Positions 42,749-53,702 of a stretch of DNA of 64,000 bases are shown piece after piece. Source of the stretch: Microstegium vimineum (taxonomy: Eukaryota > Streptophyta > Magnoliopsida > Poales > Poaceae); the NCBI GenBank assembly GCA_022036555.1, contig CM039129.1, forward strand, positions 32,890,051 to 32,954,050, in the 5' to 3' direction. The translations under genes and the position numbers were made by a program. The stretch's first letter is position 1; the number at the start of each line of letters is the position of its first letter. The notes under the pieces were generated by a model. It did not search any database. It was not told the DNA's origin and worked only from the letters and a program-made list of their open reading frames with translations.

Positions 42749-43279
42749 CCTGGCCTCATCCCTTGGATATGGACACATGAACAAAGTTGTAGGCTCGGTT
42801 ATAGCGAGATCAGGGCCTGAAGATGCTAGATCTAAAAGACGGGACCATGCATCACCCAGAGAATCTTTCTCTCTTTGCGAGAAAATGATGATCTCTTTTC
42901 GAAGACGAATGACGCAAGGGATAGGGAAGAATGCCAAAGAGAACTTAGGCATCAATTTTTCCCAATCTCATTTCGCGTCATCTACGTGGTGAACGTACCA
43001 TCGTTTGGCTATTCCAATTAAGGAGAATGGAAATAGCTTCCACTTAAGGGTACCTGGCCTCATCCCTTGGATATGGACACATGAACAAAGTTGTTCAAAG
43101 TCACGTATATGAGTATAGGGATTTTCGTCTTCGTTCCCAGAAAATGGTTTTTCCTGTACCATCGCTATGAGACTCGGGCGAAGCTCATAACAAACGGCCA
43201 GAATGGCCTGAGATGATTTAGGTTGCTCCAAGCTAGCGCCCGTTGGAGCACCATATTCGATAAGTGGGGTTTGATCCAT
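42749..43279 (-). pseudogene. gag: Gag 5' part of element B, with an internal partial duplication
   Basis: On - starts MDQTPLIEYGAPTGAS at 43279, then FEQLCSCVHIQGMRPGTL, FPFSLIGIAKRWYV and a TGA after HHVDDAK. It continues to LASSGPDLAITEPT. At about 42787-42791 it jumps back: the segment CTCATCCCTTGGATATGGAC…AAAGTTGT (42754-42790) repeats 43059-43094. The gag next to element H therefore restarts about 300 bp earlier in the protein. The two copies differ (for example FSLAFFPIPC against FCLAFFPISC), so this is a join of two related copies. Confidence 0.82.
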
Positions 43280-43356
43280 TTGTGTATGTGGAGTGAAAAG
43301 ATGAAATCAAACAAAAGATAAAATAGGACCAAAGGGTACTAGTTAAAAGCTACCGT

Positions 43357-43374
43357 TCCCCGGCAACGGCGCCA
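43357..43374 (-). promoter_or_regulatory. Primer-binding site of element B, tRNA-Asp type
   Basis: Same 18-base complement to tRNA-Asp as at 8132-8149, 8 nt inside the LTR edge at 43383. Confidence 0.85.
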
Positions 43375-43382
43375 GAAATGCT

Positions 43383-44885
43383 TGTTGGTATTTCTTATGA
43401 CTATTGGATAAATCCGCAAGCACACAAATTATACCAATGCAGAACTTCACCGGGAGTATTCTAGGTATCGTATTTTTTCTCAGGGAACGATAGTGATCTA
43501 ACTAGGATTAAAGATATGTCCTTTGATGGATCAAGGGAGATTATGATAATTGGGTAGAGAGGTTCAATGTAGAACAGATGTCTAACAAGGGATAGCTGGT
43601 TATACTGGCCTTATCGGCCCTTCTCTTGCAGGAGGCGACGAGATAGATTAGAAAGAGGGCAAAACTCTAACCGGACCGCGTCATCGCGTTGTATTGAAGC
43701 CTTACCTTTTAAGAACTTATCTGACACACGTGGTGGAATACAAAGACTAGATAGAGCTGTCACTTTCTACTAGCATCCACAAACAATCCGCGTGATAAGC
43801 GGTTTACAAAGGCAAGATTAAGCTTAGACACCATGTCTACACTAATCTTACTACTTTAACCTTGGCCTAAGATTAAAGCACTTTACTCAGAGGAAAGCGA
43901 TGATCAAGAAGGAAAAGTTGTATAACAACTAAACCAGATTTAGAACACTGAATACTATAAAGAACTCAGAAGAAGTCACTTACAAGTGCTAAACTGAAGA
44001 AGAACTCCGGAGAAGATTCCCGACAGACCCGGGGCATTCTCCAGAAGGATCTCCTCACTCTCCTCCAGCCAGCATAACACTACTGAAGAGCTCCGCTAAG
44101 AGGCTAGAGAGTAGTTTTTCCAATGAGGCACGAAATGAATAGGGAGCTCTAGGAGTCTATTTATAGCTAGAGGTGGAGTAGGGGCTACTCCGGTGCCACA
44201 TCAGCGATCTGCGTCACCTTCATCAAGCACCGTTGGATCCAACCAACTTAGAAACCGACCAAGGCATGGATGGTGATGATCCAACACGTGGGGGGAGGAG
44301 TATGGCGGTTGGGGGGACCCAACCAACCTAGGGGTGGTTCGACCGACCCCCCCTATGGCCAGTGGGCCCTCCTCTGTCCTCTTGGAGGTGGCCCCACTGG
44401 TCAGGGACCAAGTGGGGGCCTAGTGGGCCCAATGGTGGTTCGGCAGACCGCCCTTGGGGGTGCCTGGCCCACCTCTTGCTCCCTGGTGCTAGCCCCACTC
44501 GTCATAGGTGTTGGTTGTTGGTTCTGTGGTCATTGTCACGTTTATCTTCTTGGAGTGGGCCCATGAATCCTTGTGTTTTGCTTGTGAGCCGTTGAGAGGA
44601 AACTCAGAGTGATCCATTGTTTGGAAATCACTCTTGAGTGCTGCCTCTCTTGGATCATGGCCGAGAGGGGAGCCAGGTGGGCCCACCGGGTGGTCGGCCG
44701 ACCCACTATGTGGGTCCCACTGGCTCTCATTTGTTTCATTTGTTCATTTCTGCACTCAAACACTCATGGACATGTGGAACTAGTTATTTGACACAACTTA
44801 TTCAGGTTATGCTTGTTTTCCTTTGAGAATGAGGATGTTGACGGTATTTTGATGGTGACAAAATAGCTCTTAATTACCGTCAACA
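43383..44885 (-). mobile_element. 5' LTR of element B
   Basis: 1503 bp pair of 8158-9678. TATA on - at 44157-44166. Perfect palindrome GGTCGGCCGACC at 44692-44703, degenerate ones at about 44338 and 44452. At 44886 the sequence switches to the gag of element E on +, so B is inserted there. The left-hand target copy is missing because B2 and the junction with G replace it. Confidence 0.92.
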
Positions 44886-46202
44886 CCCCATGAGGATGTC
44901 AATGCTCATCTCCAGCACTTCATGGAGTTATGTGGCACATTTACCATCAAGGGAGTGGCATCTGACGTCATTCGCCTTTGCCTTTTCCCATTCTCTCTAT
45001 TGGGAAAGGCAAAGCAATGGTTCTACGCCCACAAAGAAGAAGCCACTACATGGGAGAGGTGTGCTAACGCATTCCTCAAGAAATTCTTCCCGACGGGCAA
45101 AACCAATGCTCTTCGTGGAAATATCTCAAGCTTCCAGCAACAATCTGATGAGACGATTCCCGAAGCATGGGAGCGTCTCCAGGAGTACGTTCGTGCCTGT
45201 CCTCATCATGGGATAGACGACTGGCTCCTAATTCAAGGATTCTACCACGGGCTATCTAGCATCGCCCGTAGTCACCTTGACGCTACCGCAGGAGGGGCGT
45301 TCCTCCAACACACACTGAGGAATGCCAAGGACCTCATCGAAAAGATGGTGATCAACCAAGGATGGGGTGAGGAACGTCTCCAGCCAAAGAAAAGAGGTAT
45401 GCACACCATTAGTGAGGTGGACATGCTCTCTGCCAAGATGGACCTCCTGATGAAGAAGATAGAAGAAGGTTCCAAGAAGGAACGAGAGGCCATCTACCCA
45501 GTCACCGCCGCACAAGCTATTGAAGCTGATCCATGGTGCGAGGTATGTGGAGGCAATGATCACTCGGGCAACAATTGCCCCGAGACGTCAAAGGAGGATG
45601 TGAACTTCATCAGCAACAACAACAAAACAACAACGGGTATGGACCCCAACAACAAGGAAGCTGGAATTCACGCCCCTTCTACCAAAGTAATGGAGGTAAT
45701 AGTAATTACAATAATTACAATTCTTATAATAACCAACCTTCATTAAAAGATTTTGTTCCTGGTCAATCAAAGATTAATGATGGAATAAATAAAAAGATGG
45801 TTGCCACTGATAAAGTTCTTGAAAGCTTTGGTGAGAAAATGGATAGCTTTACAACTGCTATGGAAAATCAATTGAGCTTTAATAAAATGTTAGAAACCCA
45901 GGTAGCTCAATTAGCAGCAGCTATGCCATCCATAGAACAAGGTAAGATCCCTGGAAAACCAGAATATTCGATTGAGCATGTGAACATGGTCACAACAAAG
46001 CTCGGTAAGCCTCCACTCCGCTCCTATTGGGGCTACCTTCTCGATCCTCCCTTCATCATGAAGAAGGAAGATCCAGGCCACCCGACGATCAAGTGCTGGA
46101 TCGACCAACAAACGTTCCACACCGCCTTCTACGATCTTGGATCGGGCGTCAACATCATGTCAAAGGTAACATATGATAATCTCTTAGGAGGACTTATGGT
46201 CT
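44886..46202 (+). pseudogene. gag-PR: Gag and protease N-terminal part of element E
   Basis: Enters mid-Gag. The core is LCLFPFSLLGKAKQWFY, WERCANAFLKKFFP, GNISSFQQQSDETIPEAWER, FYHGLSSIARSHLDA. Zinc-knuckle-like CEVCGGNDHSGNNCPE at about 45538-45585. A frameshift near 45610 moves to the frame 45575-46360: Gln/Asn-rich (HQQQQQNNNGYGPQQQG), then LKDFVPGQ, a coiled stretch, and protease start KCWIDQQTFHTAFYDLGSGVN. The catalytic block reads DLGS, as in Athila proteases (DLGA/DLGS). Cut at 46202 by element D. Confidence 0.87.
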
Positions 46203-46710
46203 TGTTGGGGATATTACCTCGGCATATCCCTAGGGACCTTATGGGCCTGTCGACCAGACAACGGCCCAGCCCACGAGGCCTTGCAGCACGCGACCAGCCC
46301 GTCGTGCTCACCATGGACTCCGAAGAAGCCTTGTTCGCCAAGAAGGATCCTGATAGATAGGCTCGGATCCCTTACCTAAAGGGACCGATCGTAATCTTTT
46401 AGGATATGGAAACTGTAACCTTGCTCCCCGACTATATAAGGCGAGCAGGGACCCCCTCCAAAACAATCTCTTAGATCCCTCATACAATCCCCTAGATCAC
46501 ATCTACGGGTCTTGTAACCTAATACTCATATCAATCCAGCCACCAAAACACAGAACGTAGGGTATTACGGCGATTTGCCGGCCCGAACCTGTCTAAATTG
46601 TCGTGTCTACGCTCTCTGTGTTACGCTTGATCGCCGTCGCCACACCTCCGCCTACAATCTACTACCGTGGGGTACCCCCTAGGTAGACTGCAACACATAT
46701 TTCATCGACA
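46203..46710 (+). mobile_element. 5' LTR of element D
   Basis: 508 bp. TATA box at about 46433-46439 (CTATATAAG). The 3' LTR lacks about 60 bp including this box. Confidence 0.93.
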
Positions 46711-46712
46711 GT

Positions 46713-46730
46713 TGGCGCGCCAGGTAGGGG
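46713..46730 (+). promoter_or_regulatory. Primer-binding site of element D, tRNA-Arg type
   Basis: TGGCGCGCCAGGTAGGGG, two bases after the LTR. It fits the 3' end of a plant tRNA-Arg (…CCCCTACCTGGCGCGCCA, from general knowledge). Confidence 0.8.
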
Positions 46731-47345
46731 GTGTGTGCATAGACCTCATGGCTCGTCAAGCGGTTATGTTCCCGGATTCGATGATCCTCCCGATGGCGGG
46801 CACCGTACTTTAGATCGGATCCATCTCATGGACCGTCAGATCCGTCCCACGTGCGGCAGACGCGCCACCGCTCGTGCGTCATCCTGTCACGTCGACATTC
46901 CACCTGTGAAAGAAGATCAGCACCGACGACCTAGTCGACGCCATCGACCGCTCCAACGCTAGGATCACCGAGTGCATCGACCTCGTCCAAGCGGCACGAT
47001 GCCGACTCCCCGGCCATCATAGCCGCCGACCACGCGATCACCAAGCCACGACGAAATCAATGACTGCGGCGACCAGGACCACCTGCCTCCCTCCAGCAAT
47101 ACCTCATGGCCTCCATAATCAGGCGACGATTTTCCAACGCCAGATGCTCCGATCAGTCTTCGACCAGATTTCGGCGCCCCCATTGTGAACACCGTCGTCG
47201 TCTCCGAAATCCCCAGTGACTCCGAGCAGGTAGTGTCCCTTGATGGCATTATCTCCCCAGAGTCCATCACCAGCACAGGGACCAAAGTCGCCAGCCCATC
47301 CAGATCCACCGGTAGCCTCCCAGAGTTCCCCCCAGGCTTCGGGGG
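46731..47345 (+). other. Leader and degenerate Gag start of element D
   Basis: An ATG at 46748 (MARQAVMFPDSMILPMAG) is closed early by TAG. The following 500 bp are Pro/Ser-rich in translation but broken in all frames. Probably the decayed N-terminus of Gag. Confidence 0.5.
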
Positions 47346-48980
47346 ATGATTTTTCAGGTCTCCGCCGATAGTGTCATTCCCGACAACAAAACAGACGCCG
47401 AATGCGCCATGAGAGAACAGCGCAACGCTGGCCGCACGCAGAGGAGCGACGACGACGAACGTCGCGAAGAAGAAAGGCGCAACCAGGTGCGTCTCAAGCA
47501 AGAACGCATTGCGCGGGAACAACGCGAGCGGGATCAAAGGCACCATGGTCAGCTGCCACGGCGAAACCTCCAGTACGAGTTCGAGATGATGGGTGACGTC
47601 CCAGTATATTCAACCCCCAGCGCCAATCTAGCGGCAGCCGTTTGTGAGCTGTCCAAACTCCAAGGTACACCCGTGGTCGAGAAGATAGACGCCCATATCA
47701 AGGCGGCCTCACTCCATGTAAAAAGGAAGCAGCGAGTGCTCGAGTCCTCCGGTAAGTCCCGCTGCAGGAATCACTCACGAAGCCCTCCAAGAGGATCTCC
47801 AAGACGCGACAAAGAAGACCACAACGAGGCCCTCGGTGGTCGAACACCGGAACCTACGCACCGGAGCCCCCCGAGGGACCGAAGACAGAGACCACCTCGG
47901 CACGGCGACAGAGAAGACATCAGGATCTGGCGCGGTCGATCACCAACGCCATCACGCGGGAGCCCCCCGAGACAGCGCCGACAAAGATCGCCAAGGTACG
48001 ACGATGACGAGCACCACAGCCCCAGTTGCAACCGAGCACCAGCACCACGAGCCACAGGAGGACTACACCTATTTTCAGCTCGTCTGCGCGCCATCCGCTG
48101 GCCCCAGAACTTCAGAGTGACATCGGTGGAGAAATACGACGGCAAGGCAGATCCGGAACAATGGGCCTCAACGTACGAGATCGCCGTGCATGCCGCTGGT
48201 GGAGACCAGGGCGTAATGGCTAATTACCTACCGATAATGTTATCGACCTCCACCATCAGCTGCCTCCAAAAAATCCTGGACGGCACCATCGACAACTGGG
48301 AGGATCTCAAGGAGATCTTCATCGAGACATACAAAGCTACGTGTATCCAGCCAGGAAGACGTTACGACTTGGAGACCGTCCGCCAGAGAAGCAACGAAAG
48401 CCTCCGAGAGTATATCAGACGTTTCTCCGACAAGCGCCTAAGCATAACAGAGATCTCCGACCCAGAAGCCATCGCCATCTTCTCCAACGGTCTACGGGTG
48501 GATGACCTCCGAAACAAGTTGGCCCGAAAGAATGTCAAAACCATAGAGCAGATGATGATGATTGCGAACCCCTACGCCAACCAAGACGACGCCACCCAAA
48601 GCAGAGAGAACAGACGACGTTACTCCCGTTCTCCGGAACGCACAGGGAATAACAACCGCCGACTAGATTACCAGAATGAGAAGGGGCCCAGCGACCACCA
48701 CGACTACCGGCCAGATAACCAAGAACGCCAACCTCAGAAGTACGACTACAGGCAGAACAACCGCTACGTCGCGAGTATAGACGCCCGACCAGAGAAGAAC
48801 TACGACGACGGCTACGAGAAGATACTCGACGGGCAGTGCCCCATACATAAACATGCCAAGCATTCCTTCCGTGCGTGTCACCTCCTCGAAGAGACCATGC
48901 GAGAGAGAGCGGACAAGAGGAAGAAGGAAGATGGCCCAGACAAGGGAAAGGATAAAGAACCACTGACACCAAGATTCTGA
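47346..48980 (+). CDS. gag: Gag of element D
   Basis: 544 codons open. N-terminal half is very basic: a Glu/Arg stretch (RSDDDERREEERRNQVRLKQ), then RS/SP-rich repeats (RSPPRGSPRRDKED, RSPPRDRRQRPPRH, RSPTPSRGSPPRQRRQ). Gag core from about residue 260: VEKYDGKADPEQWASTYE, WEDLKEIFIETYKATC, ESLREYIRRFSDKRL. Then an Arg/Asn/Tyr-rich tail and the knuckle CPIHKHAKHSFRAC near residue 500. Ends PLTPRF. It is the longest intact frame in D, which suggests D is a parasite of another element's enzymes. Confidence 0.9.
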   Translation: MIFQVSADSVIPDNKTDAECAMREQRNAGRTQRSDDDERREEERRNQVRLKQERIAREQRERDQRHHGQLPRRNLQYEFEMMGDVPVYSTPSANLAAAVCELSKLQGTPVVEKIDAHIKAASLHVKRKQRVLESSGKSRCRNHSRSPPRGSPRRDKEDHNEALGGRTPEPTHRSPPRDRRQRPPRHGDREDIRIWRGRSPTPSRGSPPRQRRQRSPRYDDDEHHSPSCNRAPAPRATGGLHLFSARLRAIRWPQNFRVTSVEKYDGKADPEQWASTYEIAVHAAGGDQGVMANYLPIMLSTSTISCLQKILDGTIDNWEDLKEIFIETYKATCIQPGRRYDLETVRQRSNESLREYIRRFSDKRLSITEISDPEAIAIFSNGLRVDDLRNKLARKNVKTIEQMMMIANPYANQDDATQSRENRRRYSRSPERTGNNNRRLDYQNEKGPSDHHDYRPDNQERQPQKYDYRQNNRYVASIDARPEKNYDDGYEKILDGQCPIHKHAKHSFRACHLLEETMRERADKRKKEDGPDKGKDKEPLTPRF

Positions 48981-49015
48981 GCAGCTTCAACCACGTACTC
49001 CATCTTCGGGGTAGC

Positions 49016-49734
49016 GTGGTCGTCGAAGGGGAGAGACAACGCTGCCAAGTTCGCAAGGATGTCTATTCAGTCGCCGCTGCAGAAAACGATAAGTCCAACT
49101 CTCACTACCTCGACTGGTCGGAGGAAATCATCAGCTTCTCCGGGGAAGATGAATGGACGGACTACAGATACCCAGGTCGCTTCCCACTCATCATCGACCC
49201 CACCATAGCCACATGCCGCTTCAGGAAGGTACTAGTCGACGGTGGCAGCACCCTCAAATACTCTTCACCGACGCGTTTCGCCAGCTAGACTACTCGAAGA
49301 AAGACCTCTTACCGGCGAACTTCCCCTTCTGGGACATCATCCTGGGCAAGGCATCCACACCAGTTGGACAGATCACCCTGCTCGTACAGTTCGGTGACCA
49401 GCACCACTTCAGGGTGGAAAACATTAATTTCATCATCGCTGACTTCGAAACAGCCTACCACATGATCCTCGGTTGCCCAACACTCGCAAAACTATTGACG
49501 GTCCCACACTACACCTACATGGTGTTGAAGATCCCAACACCACAAGGCATCATCAGCCTCCGCACCAACCTAAAGATCGCGTACGAATGTGAGCAGCAGA
49601 CGATCAACACCATTGGGAAACCCCGCGCCCAGAACACATACAACTCCAGTCCCAGCGACAAATACTCCGCAAAGAAGCAGAAACAAGCAGAGTCGACGGA
49701 GATCGGCGCTAACCCCCCTCGCAACCACACATAA
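49016..49734 (+). pseudogene. PR: Protease of element D, frameshifted
   Basis: Leader HYLDWSEEIISFSGEDEW, catalytic KVLVDGGSTLKY (D-G-G) near 49230, then a frame change. The rest reads at about 49270-49734: RQLDYSKKDLLPANFPF, STPVGQITLLVQFG, and the distal MILGCPTLAKLL. Closed by TAA at 49732-49734. No RT follows. The layout is the same as in element A. Confidence 0.85.
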
Positions 49735-50549
49735 AACCCATTGGCCCTCGGGGTTTGAAAGGTCAAAACTGATCCGATAAATTATGTACTATGTCTATGA
49801 GAGCGAATAAATAAAGTGCTATGTTTTACCATGCGTTGTTCAATCCCCCACAAAGCGCCCACGGCGTCCAGTGACCATCCTGAAGAACTAACGGCATCCG
49901 AAGACCTCTCCAAAACACTCCCACAGTGTTCGACGACCTCTCCAAAAAACGCACTACAACGTCTCTCTCCAAACGGCCTGGCCATAACCGAAAGCTTTAG
50001 AATCTGGCCTACCGATTCCATAGAGCATGGAAGTAGCTACCCGATACGCTATGATCAAATCGATAGGCCTCTCAAATGACGTCTCCCCATTAACCGGGAA
50101 ACATCATTTGTGTCCAAAGTCACGAGGTTATGTGCCTAGAATCTATACACGACCATGATACGGTCGACGACTCTACAAGTAGCATGGCTTTTCGCCCAGC
50201 GTCTGCAGGAACAGTTTCCATAGGCCTCAGTCACGCCACGATCGAGCCTCTCAGAAAAGGGTTCTGTCCCGGGCATCTCCCTAAGCGTGCATGAGTTGTT
50301 CGTCCTCTACGCTGTGGGTTGTTAGAAGCCTATCCCCTTGGTAATCCCTATGGTGCCTACACGTGTAGAGGCTCTAGGCCCTACGATCCGGGTCATAGGG
50401 AACCCAAGGCCTAACGATTCATCACTACGGCTCATGACTCAGCGGGCACGACAGGACATACAAGTGAACCAAAAGCTCACCACCCAGATATATACAGCTT
50501 TGCAGTGTTCACTTACAAGTCCGAACTCTTGTATCTAGGATACAACGCA
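49735..50549. other. Spacer replacing pol in element D
   Basis: No RT, RNase H or integrase motif in any frame. GC about average, with no repeat recognised. Presumably 3' flank of the antisense gene and remnant of a pol deletion. Confidence 0.55.
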
Positions 50550-53500
50550 CTACTTTTCTGTAGCAAACAAATCGACATATTTAACAACAAGCTCCGCCAC
50601 ATGATCAGCTTCAGCCTCAAGACGGTCCGCCTCCTCATAAGTCGTTCCCGACGCAAACCCAGCGACAACCCGACCAATTTCAACCTTTGGATTGTGCGAC
50701 TGCAACATCGCCAGCCCATGACCAACCACGTTTCGCGCCGCCAGACTGGTAAAGGATCGGAATCTGGCCCACAGGTCGCGAGTCTTCGTCATCACACCAT
50801 CAACGGTCCGCCGTTCAGCACACTCAGGGATTATCGCATGGCCGTCAATACACTCCACAACGAGAGCGACCTCCCGCACCAACGACTAGAAGCCATCATG
50901 GCAAACATCCACCCTCGCCTGCAGGTCTGCAAATTGAAGTTGTACGCACTCCCGATAAAATGGAAACACAACAGACACCGGATAAGGCGTCACACAAGCA
51001 AAGGATGGGTAAGAAGCCACTACCTTCGTGCATTGCCCACATTTTATAAATCTCCTTCTTGACGGCGGCCAATCCCTCCTCCACAAGGCGTCGGGATTCA
51101 CAAGAATCAACAAGTTCTGAAAAGAGGGACAAGGTCGTCACACGACCAGGACGACAGCTTATCAAATCCAAAAATAACAACGACTTACAGGTTGAAAGCT
51201 CCTCGACATCAGACTGAAGCACAGTATTTTCACGATCACGCTCCTGGACCCCAGTCTCCAACGCCAGCGAACGTCGATGTGGCACATCCAAGCTGTCCTC
51301 TAGACTCGCAAACTGGCTTTCAACGCGAGTAACTTCGCCACGCATGCGCTCATTCTCATCAACCAATTTGGCAAGCTAGTCGGCTATTATCTTCCGCTCC
51401 TTTTCAGCCCTAAGAAGCACCTACGACCACCCAAAAACTGTTAAGCGAAAAGAGACACAGTGACAAGGCCAGACTCAAGAAAACACACCAACTCACCTTG
51501 GCTCGCCCAAACAAAATGTTCGTGTCATTAACAAGGAGCTCCGCCTCCGCCTCAGCTTCGCCTTCATCAACATCAACGAAGCCCTCGCTGACACGACGGA
51601 ATGTCCGGAACGGCGTCGCTCCAGGACAACTTCCCATGTGCGGAATCTCCTCCACCAACTCTGGCTCCTCAAGCGGCACAACTACCCTCTTCCGCTTCAC
51701 CGGCCTCGAATTCAACACCAAAGCAGTGGAGGAACCGACCCTAGGGGCAACCACAGGACGACCCCCCGCGAGCGGCTAGCAAGAAGGATCTCCAGCTGGA
51801 ACAACTCCAACATTAGAATCTCCCTAGCACCTTGAAGGATCTACAGACTTCGACACACCACAAGATTCAGAAACGCCACCTGCATGTGCAGCAGCTACCG
51901 ATGCATAATCATGAGGCCCAGTTGCATCCTCAACAATCGGTTTCCTACCAAAAAGCACACCATAGGTAAGCAGCGAGCTCACTCGGGATACAAGCAAAGC
52001 AAGAATAAAACGCTTACAAGTCCGACTTCTGGAACATCTTTACAAACTTCCGGACTCGAGGCTCTCCAACGGTGTCGCCAGACCCAACCATCAGCGGACT
52101 CCCCGACGCCGGAACGACACCTTCCCCTCACGAACCACCCCGACGCACGGTGACATAGGAGAACGAAGCAACGATGCCTTGCTCGACGTCGAGCCACCCT
52201 CACCATCCAGACCCAAAGCCGGCACATCATCCTCCATATCTGACCCCTCATCGGTCTAGGTAGAAAGCGACTGAGATGGCTTAGAGGCGCCTTCCTCAAT
52301 GATAAACTTACCACCGGTGCTGACTGACGACTTCGACTTCTTCCGAGAAGGGTCAGCCAACCGTTTCTCCGACGGATCACTACGTGCTCAGCGCTTTCCA
52401 GCAAGAGGCTTGGGGACTTCACTCTGACGAGAAGAACCACGATCGTCCACCCGCCGCGACCTGGTCGCTCACCTCGACACACGGTTGACACCTGCAGGCC
52501 ATTCCTCGGACGACACTACAGAGAAGTAGACGGCGTGATCCTGACCATGGAACTAAGACAGTTTCATCAACAAAACAACAACACAGGAAGTGAATAAGTT
52601 AATGGCAAGCAAGGTAAGCACGCACCGTAGGCACGGGCACCCCAACACGAAACGGTTCCCTCATACACTTCAGAATTTTTACACTCAAATCAAAGATCAC
52701 AGAAAGCCGATCTTTCACATCTTCCGGCTCCATGCTAGTTGAGGTCTCACGAGTAGGGTTGTCTCGACCCTCGTAAAGATATGCAGGATAAATCCTGCTC
52801 TTGCAAGGCTGACAATGCCTCGTAATGAAGTTCCAGCCAACTGCAACCCCGTCAACCGACGATCGATCCATCAGCGCGAGCAACTCCTTCACCTGCCCCA
52901 TCGCCGCTAGAGGCGGACTGTCCGACCAGCTAGGCCATGTCACAAGAATCTCCGATGGGTCGACGCGAGCGTACGGTTTCTCCTGGGGGACATAGAACCT
53001 GAGAGATCTATACTCCGCCACCTTGGAAGACAGAGGAGTGGTGAGATACACATCCGCCATGCCCTCCTGAAGCTAAAGATACACAAAGCTAACAACATGG
53101 GATGCAACAGTCCCATTCCGCTTCAGGAGAAAAAAGTAGCGAAACAACTCGAAATGGGGCTCGATCCCCAAATACGCCTCGCAGAAATGCACGAAAACAA
53201 CGATGTGCAGTACCGAGTTGGGATGCAGGTTACACATCGACACCTCGTAGAAATCCAAAAGACCATGCAAAAACAGATGAACAGGGACTCCAAATCCTTG
53301 CTAGAAGAAGGGCTCGAAGACGACGAGCTCACCGGTGTTGGGCGTCGGAAACTCCTCCCCAGTCACCGGCCTCCACTCGACAATGGTACGGTCTTGAAGT
53401 ACGCCGGCAGTCACAAGGACCCGGATGTCTTCCTCCCTTAGGGTGCATTTCGTCCAGTCCCGAGCCCATTCTGGAAGCACATCCTCAACCCGCTCGGCTG

Positions 53501-53558
53501 ATCCGCCCAACTTCTTTGCCGACGAGCGAGTACTTGATCCCTTTTTGGGCGACATCAC
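50550..53558 (-). pseudogene. Antisense spliced gene of element D: PF04195-like protein with coiled-coil tail
   Basis: On -, opposite to gag. Exon 1 53558-52626 (start MMSPKKGSSTRSSAKKLGG) has EEFPTPNTGELVVFEPFF, LHPNSVLHIVVFVHFCEAYLG, FRYFFLLKRN and LTTPLSSKVAEYRSLRFYV. These resemble the 'putative gypsy type transposon' domain PF04195. GT-AG introns: 52625-52553 (73 nt), 51496-51421 (76), 51188-51117 (72), 51024-50927 (98); another donor at 52017 has no clear acceptor. Exon 51420-51189 and the next are coiled coil (ENERMRGEVTRVESQFASLE; RRLVEEGLAAVKKEIYKMW). The last exon 50926-50550 ends DLFATEK. In-frame stops at 53301, about 53064, in exon 2 and later make it a pseudogene. Confidence 0.75.
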
Positions 53559-53695
53559 TGGAATACGGAGGAAAAAGGCTAGGGTTTACAGTGATGGATG
53601 AAGGCAGAGAACGAGCAGAGGATAGAAGATAGAAGAGTACAGACGCTTTCACAAGGAGCGCGAATGTGGAAACCGTCGCCGCCGCCAACTTCCCC

Positions 53696-53702
53696 TTTAT
53701 AC
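53696..53702 (-). promoter_or_regulatory. Candidate TATA box for the antisense gene of element D
   Basis: TATAAAG on - (context GGTATAAAGG), about 140 nt upstream of the start at 53558. Same heptamer as in element C. Confidence 0.5.

Larger units (their letters stand above)
8158..44885 (-). mobile_element. Element B: Athila-type Ty3/gypsy retrotransposon, whole span
   Basis: 5' LTR 43383-44885, gag split by H (43279-42749 and 16918-15996), protease, RT, RNH-IN, post-pol ORF, 3' UTR, PPT, 3' LTR 8158-9678. Lineage is inferred from the tRNA-Asp PBS, the Gag core FPFSLIGIAK, the FMDDFS RT motif and the extra post-pol ORF. Without element H it is about 10.9 kb. Broken in every domain. Confidence 0.88.

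Noticed and set aside
48535..49056. 173-codon frame on -
   Set aside because: Opposite the Arg/Asn-rich Gag tail of element D. Composition shadow without splice signals or homology.
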